DNA of 64,000 nt from Hirundichthys speculiger (Eukaryota; Chordata; Actinopteri; Beloniformes; Exocoetidae). Location of the stretch: positions 1,514,001 through 1,578,000 of the forward strand of contig JAGFBZ010000328.1 in NCBI GenBank assembly GCA_018398805.1, written 5' to 3'. Shown one piece after another: positions 23,515-36,766 of this stretch. The first letter of the stretch is position 1, and the number at the start of each line of letters is the position of its first letter. The notes under the pieces were generated by a model. The model was not told the DNA's origin, searched no databases, and was given only the letters and a program-made list of their open reading frames with translations. A program made the translations under genes and the position numbers.

Positions 23515-23735
23515 ATCGGTGCGTTACGAGTTACGACACGGTCGCCGGGGGCATCTCTGCGGCGCGGCGCTAACACCGCATCTGCAGCCGTCAGCTGCAC
23601 GTAGCTTTGATCACCGGCGTTTAAACGAAGACCCACACGGGCGGGCGGCCCCCCGAGGCGGCGCGCCGGCTGCGCCCCCACGTCACAACGGAGAAATCTT
23701 ACCAGAGACCATTCGCCGATGATGTCATTTCACAA
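23515..23735. promoter_or_regulatory. CpG island-like sequence
   Basis: About 30 CpG dinucleotides in roughly 200 bp, against a strongly CpG-poor background. Includes CACGTCAC (CRE-like half) at about 23679 and NotI-like GCGGCGCGGCGC. No adjacent exon was found on either strand, so promoter activity is only possible, not shown. Confidence 0.5.
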
Positions 23736-24343
23736 CGTGTTAGCCTGCAATGAGCGGCGCTCTCACCCCCCGTTTGTGCACACCGAGCCAAAACAATGAT
23801 AGGTTCTGACAAACGTGAGGCTCTGGATGCTGCGGCACCAATTCTGAGGAATAACGATCATCCCTGAGATGTCAGCGCTGGCTGCTTCAGCTCGGAGACA
23901 ACGACAACAACAGCGTTCAAACGAAGCTCTGCGCTGGCCGTGGGAGATCTGCAAGGTGCTGCTGAGTCGTAAATAATTCAAGTGAAGTCTTTTAAACCTG
24001 CTTTATGCACCTTTTACAGTATTTACCTGGCGTGAAGCAGCTCTCCCTTTGTTGTGCAAACGCAGCCACGTTCTGTCTGATTGCATTTAGATTAACAAGT
24101 CGTGCAGAATTTAAAAGTCATCAAAGAGACTCCGAGAAATATCCCGAAGGCTTTGAACTTTGACAGCTGGCACGGAAGAATAAAGGAGGGAAACACACAA
24201 CAGTTTTTTTGACTATGGATGAGAGACACGAGCCTGCAAAAACACGGTTTTGATTAATTTGATAGTATAACAGCAGCAGCAGCCTGGTGTCATCGCCATC
24301 ACGCGCTCCCGTCATTGCTTATTTTTATTGTTATTCCTTAGTA
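23736..24343. other. Unassigned sequence
   Basis: No gene or element recognised. Confidence 0.3.
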
Positions 24344-24880
24344 CAGCCTTTCTCAACCTTTTTTCAGTCACCACACCTTTCAAAAGTGAATAAAATCTCA
24401 CGACACTTCAGAGTAAAATATAATCCAAAGCCACACTGGCTCCGACTGTAAATGCATACGTCCCGTATATTTAGTTTAAATAACCTGAACAGGATAACTT
24501 CACCAGAGTAGGCCTCAGCATGAAAGCTTCTTTTCATCCGTGATGTACTTGCTTCCCTCCATCATTCCTTGTATTGCCTCTTTTTAGCCTCATCGCTAGC
24601 AGCTAGCTTTGAGCTATGGAGCAGATTCAGAGCTGGTAGATGAAGGCTTGATGAAGAAGTTGGCTCCTCTGTGATGTTCCGTTCCTGTGGGGCTTTTCTT
24701 TTTAGAAAACCATCCATGATGCTGCTAAAAAGTTCTTTTTGCTATCTATGAAATAAAATTTCAGCGGTTAAACGATATTACAACGTAAGCTAACTGGGCA
24801 GTCCTGTTGACCTTACGCTGACCCCGTACTGACGTTGTTAACATTGGGAAATGGGCATGTGAGACAAATTTTTATTATTC
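24344..24880 (+). mobile_element. hAT-Charlie-like element, left end and decayed interior
   Basis: CAGCCTTTCTCAACCTTTTT at 24344 is a typical Charlie terminal sequence, followed by CAGTCACCACACC. I could not find the matching right end, so the right boundary is an estimate. No transposase frame survives. Confidence 0.6.
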
Positions 24881-24976
24881 ATTTCATGTCCAGTTATGTA
24901 TCTTTTTTATTTATTTATTCATTCATTCATTCATAGGCAAAAAGTATGTATTTATGTACGCATTCATATATTTATA

Positions 24977-25202
24977 CAGTGCTGCCTCTACTTACGAAAT
25001 TAATTGGTTCTGGAAGTAGTTTCGTGACCTGAACATTTTTTAAGTAGAGACGTGTTTTCCATGTAAATGCTCTAATCCGTTCCAAGCCCCCCAAAATTCG
25101 AACATTATTTTTTTAAATAAATTATAAATAATACATTAAATGACATAAAAACCTGTAAGAAATACATGTTAGAACTAGAAAAGCACTTAAAGAGCGCAGA
25201 CC
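24977..25202 (+). mobile_element. Composite mariner-type element, truncated copy C
   Basis: Starts CAGTGCTGCCTCTACTTACG after TA (24975-24976) and follows copy A through AAAAGCACT...CAGACC, then stops matching at 25202. The right half and right end are absent. It is followed almost directly by the dispersed repeat at 25235. Confidence 0.85.
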
Positions 25203-25234
25203 AGTTCGAGAGTCTTCGTGCACTCTCTTACATC

Positions 25235-25405
25235 TGTTTGTGGTGTTAAGACAGTGTTTCATCGGCCGATTAAATATTCTGCATGGCATATTAAAACCTC
25301 GTATTGATCTTTGTATATTAAACTCTCAAATTAGTCTTTGTTTTCAGTTTCTTCTTGACACCAGATAAAAGAACGCAAAATACTTTCAATGAGAAACGCC
25401 TTCTG
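25235..25405 (+). repeat. Unclassified dispersed repeat, copy 2
   Basis: Inverted relative to copy 1 at 16835-17015. Shared core words are GGTGTT, CGGCCGATTAAAT/CAGCCGATTGAAAT and GACACCAGATAAAAGAAC. The boundary with the truncated mariner-type element is close, hinting at a deletion junction. Confidence 0.7.
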
Positions 25406-26440
25406 TCAAAGTTTGCACGGTTTAATTACAACAATTTTAATGGATTTAACTCTGTTTCGTCAGTGTTCTGAAGTGGTCCTTTAAGTTTTATAAAGAAGGG
25501 TTTTTTTCATATAGGGCACCAGTCCTTGCATTGACCAATTTATGTCAGTCAGCGTCGCTTAGATACAAACTCCAGTACAATAAACAGATCTGAGGTTAAT
25601 TGTGTTGACCCTGTTTTTGTTTCATTGCTTTTTGTCATTTCCTGCCTTAAAGCCACCAGCATCCTGTCTGACCAGTCACCATGGTGATGGAGCTACATAA
25701 AAAAATAATTATGTTTTGACTATAGCCTTTCACTGGAGGCTGCAAAAAAAAAAAAAAAAAAAGTATTTTTCCTGTCTCGACCAGAAAGAGGAAATTCATT
25801 AAAGGTTTGGTGGAAAATGCAAGAAAACATGTAAAAACAAGACAAATAAGAAAAGCCCATCCTTCAGAGCTGCCTCTGATGGAAGCACGTCAATGATGGA
25901 CGATGACCACATGGCAGACATGATGGTCTAGCGTTGGTACTGAGGTCACTCAGTCCTGTCCTGTCGCTTGTATTCATGTAGGGGATCATATAGGGGATCA
26001 GTGTGAGCAGCTGCAGACGAGGTATATAAACTGAAAGTAAAACTGTTGCCGTGAGCTCTGTTTGGCGTGTGCTGGTACGAGTTCTCCGGCCTGATACTCT
26101 GTGCCCTCTCATAAAAGTAATAATGTGCCTCGAGGGTTGTTGACTTTAATTTGTGTTCAGTGTCAGATCTGCATGGCAGTTAACTCCAGTAGAGCTGGAG
26201 CTGAGTGGTTCGCCCCGGCCCATAAAACCGGTTACTATGAAGAGCGGCTTAGCTGTCGCTCAGCGGTATTTTTGTCCAGTGTTTCTCAAACATTTCAATA
26301 AAAACTAGACAAAATCTGTCACCTTCAGTAATGGAAAACATCCTGCTGGTGTTCTCTTCCTGTTCAAAAACGGGAGTCCTTCCTCTTCATTGGGAAACCC
26401 GGCCGAGAGCATTCTCCACATGTGGGATAAGATGGGTTTT
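25406..26440. other. Unassigned sequence
   Basis: Contains an A-run at 25744-25762. No exon or element recognised. A direct repeat GTAGGGGATCATATAGGGGAT lies at about 25978 (two AGGGGATCA units). Confidence 0.3.
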
Positions 26441-26769
26441 CATAGGTGGCGGTTTGAGTTAAAAAAAACCCTGGGAGGATTGAACTGGAACCTCCTCAGT
26501 CAATAGGGTTAGGTCAAGAGAAAGGCGCAGTTCTCCCGAAGGAGAAAAATGAAATAAAATATATTATAAGATGGATGCCATGCGAGTCGGGCCACGGGGC
26601 AGGGCTAACCCGGCAGGACCATTTGTTTACTAAAAAGCTCCTGTAACCGAGGGCCCCAAAATCCCTAATCCCAGGGTGGTGGAGTAGGATTTCGAATAAA
26701 AGTTAGTTAATTAAATAACATTACTAATTTAAATTTCCAACCCACTGAATCATTTTAAAATTATAAAAA

Positions 26770-26985
26770 ATAAACACATAAAAAATATTAAAAAATAAGT
26801 GCTACAAGAATAAATAAGTGCTGATGATAATAAGAAAGACTAAAACAACATGGAAAATATAAAAAACAAGAATAAAAAAATAACATACAAGGACAAAATT
26901 CATAGATTCAGTAGGGGAAAAAAAAAAATTGTATAAGAAAAAAACATAAAATGATTAAAATCGTAAATCCCATCCAGACTGAGGA
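26770..26985 (-). repeat. AT-rich dispersed repeat, copy 1
   Basis: In reverse complement, CTGGATGGGA and the later AGCACTTATTTATTCTTGTAG match 43126-43365 (CTGGATGGGA, AGCACTTATGTTTTTATTCTG). Both copies have telomere-like CCCTAA/TTAGGG patches close by (27008-27022 here). Very AT-rich, no coding capacity. Confidence 0.5.
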
Positions 26986-27294
26986 TAAAAAAAAAAACAA
27001 TAAACAATAGGTTTAGGGTTAGGGCTGTGTCCGTTTTATGGTGTCGGACCCGGCAGGATCCACTGACTTGGTGGCGGTAACGCATCACTTTCGCCGTTTG
27101 CTTACTAATTAAATAAAAGACAAAACAAACTAGAACGATAATATCACCGTAAAAAGGATTTGAGACGGTTTCTGTTCGCTGTCTCTGCAATGACAATGAC
27201 GGTGAAGAGAGGACTGAAACTTGAAGGGGGCATCAAGAGGGCTGAAAAACATCATCTCCTACCTGCAGGATGTCCAGTCAGGACCAGGTCAACG

Positions 27295-27321
27295 CCCCCC
27301 CCCCCCCCCCCCCCCCCCCCC
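27295..27321. repeat. C homopolymer, 27 nt
   Basis: A run of 27 C, the longest homopolymer in the window. It creates poly-proline false frames. Confidence 0.95.
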
Positions 27322-27829
27322 ACCCAGCGGTTGTGTCAGGGCAGTTGCTCCTGGTATCGGGGCACAAACAGGCACCAGTGGCCGAGGGCGTACATTAAAC
27401 TATCCTGGACCCCCATTCCTAGAAACTGCCTGTAGGCTCCAACCTTCCATCGATCGTAAGGTTTAATGGATGGAATTAATTGTATTTAACTTAAATTAAA
27501 GTCCAATTCAATCCAGCTTGATTGAGTTAATTCCAGGAAACTTTACTTTCTCTGTAGTGGGTGTTTCTTGTGAACTGGTGCTTTACAAAAACAACTGGAG
27601 GGGTTAGAATTGCCATTGCCAAGTGTTGACAAGCTAGTGCCTGTTTATTTTCATGAGCTTTTTTTCTTTTATGATGGAAAAAACTTTATTTTGTGGGCCA
27701 AAGTTCTTCATTTTGAAACATTGTATTCAAAAGGGCTTTGGACATTTCTAGTGACTGGTTTTAAAATGTATGCGACTGCACACATTTATTGTCTGGATGT
27801 GACACTTCCATCCCACTGAAGCCAAGCGG

Positions 27830-28860
27830 AAACGGGCATAAAAGGAGAAATTATTGATAAGCGGCCCTATCATTTTATCAGTGTACATTTGAGATGTAAA
27901 TTCAAGAGGACATTTATGGCCTCAAATTCATTGTCATTCAAAAAGCCATTTCAATAAAAAATACCCTCGAGAAAAAAAAAAAAAAAAAACGAAAAGTATT
28001 GCGCTCACCTGTCAGTTGCACCTTTCAAAAGCCTGCTGGACCATCATGAAGCCGTCGACTGGGTGGGCATATTAAAAAGGTCACAGTGTTTGAAATTCAA
28101 GGCGCTTTGGGAGAAATGAGAACCCATTTATTGTCACACTTCTTTATTCCAGACAGTTCAAGAAAAGAAGCGGGGGGGGGTGCTAATGATTATCTATAAT
28201 TCTTCGTGATTTCTTATAGAAATATAATAGCATGGCAGATACTATTCTTATGCATATAAGAAAATTACGGGGTGGGACGGTAAGAGGTGGTTTACCCAGA
28301 CTGCAGATGTGTCATTGTAGAGAACAAACACCATTAAACTTATTATTCATTGCAGTAGCTTTGCAGAAGGCCCTGATAGCACATTAACAACAGTCTACTG
28401 AGAGGCACATCACTCTTCAGTGACTCTAAAGAGGGGAATGAAAAACATTCTCATTGACTTTCCCCCCCTCCCCGAAGCCCATTAATGATAATCATTATTT
28501 CCCCTTTGTTCATTATGATCCACGCTCCTCCATTAACAAGAGCTCTAATATCCTCAGTGTAAGGGGATGTAAGTTTTCTGTAGCCTGGAAGTGCTTCTTT
28601 CACCGTGCTACCTTGATAACTCTCAGCAGGAGACGGACACGATAAGTGCCCCCCCCCCCCCCCTCCTCCCCCCGTCTTCTAATGAAAGCAGATCAACATA
28701 ATGATTTGCACCGTGGACACCAAGCATCACCCACGTCGTGCTTCAATTATCTTCAGTAGACGTTCTAATCTCCGGTTTCGAAATGATTTCATTTAGCAGA
28801 TGTTAAAAACTGAAGAGTAAGCCTGCTGTTCTTTCTGATTTTTTTTAATGTCTTTTTTTA
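27830..28860. other. Possible conserved noncoding DNA
   Basis: Unique sequence, gene-free, with many TAAT/ATTA homeodomain cores and long stretches of balanced, non-repetitive composition (27840-27960, 28300-28420, 28475-28560). This is the style of vertebrate developmental enhancers, but one sequence cannot demonstrate conservation. It contains A17 at 27974-27990 and C15 near 28650. Confidence 0.3.
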
Positions 28861-29325
28861 ATGTTTAATTCATGCTGCAACACCGATGACCTCAGAAATA
28901 AAAAAAACATGCAGGAAAACCATACTGCTGGGATGGCTACGTATTCCCTCGTTACGACGGACAAAGCCAATCCCGTTCGTCATTCCTGTTTTTTTTGCTC
29001 TCCCTGAACTTGATTTGGTGGCATCATGGGCCATCAGCTTCTGAGCACATTCACATTCAGCATCTGGTGCACACATAAGCGTTCCACTTATTTGTTCATA
29101 CGAGTAGTTAATCATTACAAACTCCAAATGGATCAATTACTCATCGCCTAACTTATTGAAAGGGCAATTGCATTTCTTCATTAATTACTTAACAGCAGTG
29201 GTAATTTGTGACTGTGCCGTTAACTTCATCACTCAGCCAGCATGCCAGACACTTGCTCCACAATATTTTCACTCCCAGGGTGTTGAATGCTGCCTGAAAA
29301 AGTGCTGTTGTTGTAGTGGTTGGGG
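28861..29325. other. Unassigned sequence
   Basis: No gene recognised; 29110-29200 is AT-rich unique sequence with several TAAT cores. Confidence 0.3.
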
Positions 29326-29332
29326 TTGGGCA

Positions 29333-29699
29333 TGTTATGTTTCCTTGGGTTTTCTTCTCTGTTTCCTGTTTTACTTTGAAGGTCTGCCTGTTCCTTCTTG
29401 TGTCCCACCTCACTTCCTTTTGATGGTCTCCTCGAATGTTCGCAACTGTGTCTCGTTTGTTCCCTCTGTTATATAAGTCTTGTTTTTTCCCCTGGTCCAT
29501 GCTGGTTCGTCCGTCATCTTTCCGTCCTTCCTCCTGACCTTAGTGATTCCTTCCCTCCTCCCCTGTAGTCCATCTCTTGCTTTGGATTTTGACAGTGAGT
29601 TTCATTCTGGTTACCTTGGAAAACAATAAAGGCCTTGGTTTGTTGGAATCTCCTGCCTCCCGCTCCCAGTCATGTCATTTTTCCCAACATCCCATTACA
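29333..29699 (+). mobile_element. Possible solo LTR
   Basis: A TG...CA unit (TGTTATGTTTCC to CATTACA) of 367 bp with a TATA-like box (TTATATAAG, about 29470) and a polyadenylation signal (AATAAA, about 29624) in the order expected of an LTR. Pyrimidine-rich body. The 5-bp flanks do not match, so the boundaries or the call may be wrong. A similarly styled repeat in reverse lies at 58750-59640. Confidence 0.4.
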
Positions 29700-30329
29700 A
29701 TGAACGCTCATAGTGGCCATTGACCCGCCGTCCCTTTACTACCATTACTACGTTATTACTTATATAGAAAACCCACTAGTCTAACATCCCATTGGTCAAA
29801 ATAATTCAGTGGTGCATGGTTTCATTCTGGACCTGAACCTGACCACAACTGACACCATGAATATTATTAAAGAAAATAATAAAAGAATATGACCGACCTT
29901 CAACCTGGCAGAGTGTGATCTTTGACCAAACATTCATACTCCTGTTCAACATGCGATGCATCGTTGAAGACGAATTACGAAGCATCAACATTAGACACAT
30001 GCAATCACAATCGAGGCTGTGCAGAGAGCTTTTAAAGAGTAGCTTCGGTGCTCAAATGAAGGAAAAAATATATTTGATTTAAGAGCTTTGATAATATCGC
30101 ACAGTAGAGCCTGCCCTAATACCACAAAAGTGCTTCTATTTTTAACCTCTAGGTGGCAGCACCAGTCGCAGCGCGTTTTGCAGTCACAACAACTTTCTGT
30201 TTTATTGTTCTGTTTTATATCTTGTACAGTGACCTTGGGTGTCCTGAAAGGGCCTGAATTATATGAGAATATAAGTTAACCACATCGGTGGGAGTCCTGA
30301 ATCTCATATTCTAAGTGATCGAATCCTCG
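29700..30329. other. Unassigned sequence with a CTCF-like site
   Basis: No gene. CCTCTAGGTGGCAGCA at 30146-30161 fits the CTCF core well. Confidence 0.35.
30146..30161 (+). promoter_or_regulatory. CTCF-like motif
   Basis: CCTCTAGGTGGCAGCA matches the core pattern CC-N-N-TAGGTGGCAG. Motif match only; occupancy is unknown. Confidence 0.4.
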
Positions 30330-30331
30330 TA

Positions 30332-31927
<1,596 letters not shown>

Positions 31928-32059
31928 TAGTATGTCTGCCATTATCAGGGGCAGTGACTTGTTGTTTCCGTAAGTGATTGATTTATTCTCAGCTTTACAT
32001 CTATCCAGCGTACACAAAACAAACTCCCAGTTTTCCCAGCCTTTCTTCACTTACTGTTC

Positions 32060-32520
32060 TCAGGATCAGAGGTCAAGGTCAAATTCATTTATCAAGCACT
32101 TTTAAAAACTGCTGAGGTTGGTGCTTTGCAGGTAAAAAATAGAACAAGATGAATAATTCTCTGCGAGACAAACTGAGAAAAAATATCCAACTAAAAATAA
32201 GACATAAATGACAAAAAGTCTTGGCTCATCTGGAACTGGAAGCAGAAGTAGGTTTCGAGCATCTCGAAACTACAAGAGCCGTCTGACTGAATCGCCTAAG
32301 TGCTCTGACAAACTCAGACAAAAAAAAAAAGGAGATAAAATCTGTCCTAAAGTAGAGAGGAAGGCAGTTGAGTGGTGCCAGAACATGTTCATCTTTTATT
32401 GTCCCAGCTAAGAGCCGAGAGGCGGCATTTTGCCCTAACGGGAGATGACTCAGCTGAACCGGCGTACAAAGAATTTCAATAATCCAGCCGTGTGGTCATA
32501 AAAGCGATGAAAACATCGTA
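32060..32520 (-). mobile_element. Possible LINE 3' region (L2-like), reverse
   Basis: TCAAATTCATTTATCAAGCAC at 32078 and CAATAATCCAGCCGTGTGG at 32477 resemble, in reverse, 3' parts of fish L2-type LINEs that I remember. Between them lies decayed sequence without a reverse transcriptase frame. Edges are approximate. Confidence 0.4.
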
Positions 32521-34745
32521 AGGATGGCTTCACGTCGGCCAGCATCCTCCCTCTCCTCTCCTTTCCCAGCAGATCTACCTGCATGTTCCCTGATTGCTTG
32601 TCCCCTTTGGGTGCGCTGATTACAGACTGTGACTGATTGCTCCTGATCAGAGTTTAAGCTCCACTCTTCCATCTCCTGGAACCAGACTGTCCTCACCAAA
32701 CAAGCTCACCAGCATGTCCTCCTCGCTCTTTGCTCGCTTGGCATTTAACCTTGTTACAAAGGAACGTTTCTGCCCACTGAAGAAGTCTCGTTTGACTCGT
32801 GTTAATCTGGCTTCCCTTGGATTTGTTAGTTTCATTTCAATTGAACGCTTGTGAGATGATCTCCTTCCAGAAATAAAAGACTAAACTTCGACTTTTAACG
32901 CTGACTTTAATTTAAAGAGAGCATGGGAATCTTCTTGTGTTGTGCTTCCAACCCTTTGGATTGGAGTGGTCGCTCTTACACAGGATGCCTCTTAAAGCTA
33001 TCCATCCTTTAGTTTCTGTTTTGTTCTGTACAGCTGATTTCTTTAATCTGACGATTGTGAAAAGCCCGTCCTTTACCCAGGATGACTTGCTCCGTCCTTT
33101 CATAAGCCACGTGTACCAGCCGAGCACAAAAGGAGACGACACAACGGCCTCGAACACAAAGGCTGCCAATCTCGTCTCAAAGCATAACTGCCTTCTGGTC
33201 GACCATGAAACCCAGCGTGTACCCTGATGAAGTACCTGCCAACACAAAGACGCGTCTTTACCTCTTTATAAATCACTCCCATCTTCGCTGCTGTGGAGTG
33301 AACCTGGGACTTTTACCTCTAAGTGATCCTTCTGACAAAAAGCAATTTGTCAGCGGCTCATCTGCATTCAACCCATATCAGGTGTCATGTTGAAGAGACT
33401 GACGGCTCCATCAGCTTATTCTCTGGGAGCCTGCAGACTCCTGTTTTCTTTGCTCGGTGAGGAGGAAGGTCTTATTTTCATGCAGCTGCAGGAGTGATGG
33501 GAGGAACGGCAGTTTGACCAGACAGGCAGAGCTACCAGGACACAACGTGCTCCGTGATGCGCAAGTAACGCTGGGAACATTCATCGCTGCGCTGCGCGGC
33601 GGCTGACCGACTGCATCTGTATCTGAAACTCCACGCGACACCTTTTCTGAGCACCGACAGCCTCCATTATTTATCATTTCGTCTCAGCGTGGGTTTGAAA
33701 CAAGTACGAGCTCAGAGCTGCAACGATGACATCATTCTGCTCTGCAAACGAGAAGACTTTAAAGAGTCGGTAACGTGGTGAGATGCTGCAGTGAACTCAA
33801 GAGACCAAGAAAACAAACTTTAAAAAGCCATCATCAATACCGTCTTCTTGTCCTTTCGACTGCTCCCTGTTCTGGATCGCCCCAGGAGAATAATAACGGT
33901 TGGTTTGGCACAAGTTTTACATCAGCTCCCCTTCTTGACGCAACCGGGAGTTGAACCCAGACCAGACTGGCTTGAGTAAACTAAACAGTATTTATTCAGT
34001 CAATAGTAGCCTGCCAAACAGAAATGCGACATGTCATCGTTCAGGCGTCTCCGAGATGCGCGTTATGTGCGGGGGGGCAGTCTCCGAGTTACCTTGGTTT
34101 CTGAAACGGACCCCTGTACTCTAACTTCTTATTTGTTGTTGTTGTTGTTTTGCTTTAAACAAATATAAAATATTTATTTGGAATATATTCATTTGATCTT
34201 GAGATCAAATTGACACAAAGTGACTTTTGCAGCATTTAGCTCAGAGGCTCCCCCTACAGGTGTGGGGATGAAGTCTCGTTCGGTTTCTTGCCCAGTGTAA
34301 TGTTAGAAATCCATTCTGAGGCCTAAACTTGCTAAAACTGCTGTGTCATGCTGTGTCATGACTTAAGGCCATGACTTCTGGCCCCGATCCCTGCCGATTT
34401 GAGCCCACAGCTTGTTATCGTACTGGCTCCATCAAGTAGCTAAGTTTTGACGTGTAGGCATCTAGACAGATCCCAATGTTTCTTTGTTTTACCACCTGTT
34501 GTTAAGATGAACTGTCCAAGTCTGAATTTGCATTCAGACTTGGAGAATTAAACTCCGTTTTGCACCTCAGTCGTGATCCAGCCTATTGTTTAACAGCCGA
34601 CTGACTGCCTCACCAGAACACAATTAGAGTACAATTTGAGTGTATGCTTATGAGTAAGATATGACCAAATTTAAACACCATTCACGCTCCCGTTCTTTCA
34701 TTCTTCTTTGCTCAAGCCTTCATTACTGACTCTGGGGAACAAGCC
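32521..34745. other. Unassigned sequence
   Basis: About 2.2 kb with no recognised gene. A reverse pol III B-box-like word (GGTTCAACTCC on minus) lies at about 33951-33961 in a stretch resembling a tRNA-like repeat. A run of GTTGTT is at 34134-34149. Direct repeat TGCTGTGTCATG occurs twice at 34340-34362. Confidence 0.3.
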
Positions 34746-34760
34746 TTTTTTTTTTTTTTG

Positions 34761-35269
34761 CTTTACTGTAATAAAGTGTAATTGCACATATACTCCAGTA
34801 GGGGGCAGTGGTGCTCTCATTATTACAGTGTGCAGGGAGTATTAGCTATCTTGTTTGTTCACTTCATATCTCCAATATTGGAGATATGAAGAGAACAAAC
34901 CCTCAAGAGACACCACGGAAAAACTATTTAACAGGGATGAAAAGAAAGACGGACAGAGACGGAGATAATGAAACAAACGAAAGTCAGCAGAAAGTTAAGA
35001 CGAGGAAATCTGACGATGCTGATGTAGCGCTTGACTTCACTGTGACTACGTTGGGATTGACGCACTTTAAATCTTTACAGACTAAAAAAACAATGTTAAT
35101 AATGTTAGTCTTTGTTATAAGTTGATCTATATTTCTTTCTTGTTTGTTTCTCTTAATGTTAATAAGAATACAGTGTTATGCAGAGGTGTACTTATAACAA
35201 TTTTATAGACAAATAATACTCTTTATAGTCGCGGTGGAGGGGTGGATGGGGGTGGATGGGGTGGCACTG
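34761..35269 (+). mobile_element. hAT-Charlie-like element, second copy, with empty site
   Basis: Colinear with 10648-10675 plus 11870-12199 (shared words CTCCAGTAGGGGGCAGTGG, GCAGGGAGTATTAGCTAT, AACAAACCCTCAAGAGACACC). At 34782-34789 it has a single TTGCACAT where the other copy carries a 1.2-kb hAT. It ends CACTG at 35269. The left terminus is missing or unrecognisable. The 34866-34900 part contains an extra inverted GGAGATATGAAG segment. Confidence 0.85.
34808..35125 (+). pseudogene. hAT-Charlie transposase N-terminal remnant
   Basis: A 105-codon frame. The part around 35003-35050 reads RKSDDADVALDFTVTT, close to the N-terminal K-R-K-Y-x-x-x-Y-x-x-x-G-F-T signature seen in Charlie/ZBED5-like hAT transposases. 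The dimerisation and catalytic regions are absent. The first codons are transposon DNA, not a true start. In the copy at 11916-12146 the same region is further decayed. Confidence 0.5.
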
Positions 35270-36248
35270 GTCTAGATGAAGCTTCCTATAAGTTCTGTTT
35301 TCACTCGTTTTTGTTATTGAAACTGACATCTTAGAATGGAAAAAAAAAGTAAAATAAAAGCTCCTTTTGTGGTGTTAAATGTTCACAAATTAATTACCAG
35401 GTTGTCTCCAATCAGCAGGTTGTTCCAGAAATGTCTTTTTAGATCAGCTTGAGTGTAGCAAGTGTAGGAATTTCCCTCTTTATCTCTAATGCTGCTCCCA
35501 AACGGCGGGATACATGAACTCTTCCTGGCAGTGCCTCGGTGTGCCAGTGGGCCTAAACCCAGAACGAACGTCAGCACAGGCACACTGCAAGTTAGCAAGC
35601 TGTTGCAGGTACTTCATTACATCCTGGGCCTGAATTCGAAACTGAGGTTTGAGCAGAAAACGAGCAGGGCCCAGAACAAAACAAAACATGTACAAAAAAA
35701 AAACTCCATTACAGATAGGTGTATAAATCAATTCAGTCCTACGACAACAAGCCCATTACATAACAGCATGCTGTGCAGTGGCGATATGCACTGAAATGGA
35801 TAGTGACTGTCATAAACAGAAACCCTCCAGAGGAAAAATGACATCCATCACAGCTTGGCTACACAGGCTGTGATGCGAAACTCAAAACATCTCCATATTC
35901 CCCGCGCAAGGAGGGAGTGAGTAAATAAATAAATAACCGTTCCCCCGAAGAGAGGCTCGTGAAAGTTGCTGTCAGTGCTGCAACGAGGAGGAAATCAGGG
36001 ACCCATTAGGCACATTGGAGAAGACGACGGTGTCTGTTTCTGAGGAGGGACGGGACTACCAGGAACTGACACAAACGCTATTCCAGAAGTTACCACTGCA
36101 GAGGGGCTCGTCTGGGAAAACCGTTGTGAACGCAGCACCGCGGCTGGATGAAAGCGTAATCACCGGCGCACAAATATCTGGAGCAGCCGACGCCGGCGAA
36201 CGCAGAGGCTCAAATACGGCTGAGCAACACCGGCTGCCTCTCTGTTTT
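35270..36248. other. Unassigned sequence
   Basis: A 100-codon plus-strand frame at 36015-36317 runs into the miniature element at 36257 and is unlikely to be a gene. Nothing else recognised. Confidence 0.3.
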
Positions 36249-36256
36249 ATATCATT

Positions 36257-36758
36257 TAGGGGTGAAAAAAAAAAATCGATTTGGCAATATATCGCGATTT
36301 TCGGCCGCCCAATATAATATCGATTTTTCAGCTCCTAATATAATTTTTTTTTAACTTTTAAATTTAAATTTTTTTTTTTTTTTTTTTTAACTGACACGAT
36401 AGGAGAAATGATTTTTTTCACATTGTTGTGCATTGTCAGTAACTCAGGGTTACAATACTGTCAGTATGTTGTAATGGTTACTTAAATGTGCAAAAACACT
36501 AATAATAAACAATAAATAGGTTGTTTTGAAGCAAATAGTTTTGACTCAATTTGTCCTCTGAATGATCAATATCATCTGATGAACATATACAGCAACTTGA
36601 TTTTTATCTCTCCTTTTAATTTTGATATTAACTGGGTAGAATATCGCAATATATCGTGATAACGCAATATCGGTAATAATCGTATGCTAATATCGTATCA
36701 TGACCCAAGTATCATGATACATATCGTATTGCGAGGTCCTTGCCAATACTCACCCCTG
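36257..36758 (-). mobile_element. hAT miniature element (GATATCG-rich family), copy 2
   Basis: 502 bp, longer than its relatives because of T-run expansion at 36340-36390. It starts TAGGGGTGAAAAAAAAAAAT and ends CAATACTCACCCCTG. Perfect flanks ATATCATT at 36249-36256 and 36759-36766. The terminal A of the right end is mutated to G. Confidence 0.93.
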
Positions 36759-36766
36759 ATATCATT

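Noticed and set aside
27295..27466. Poly-proline frames
   Set aside because: Produced by the 27-nt C run.
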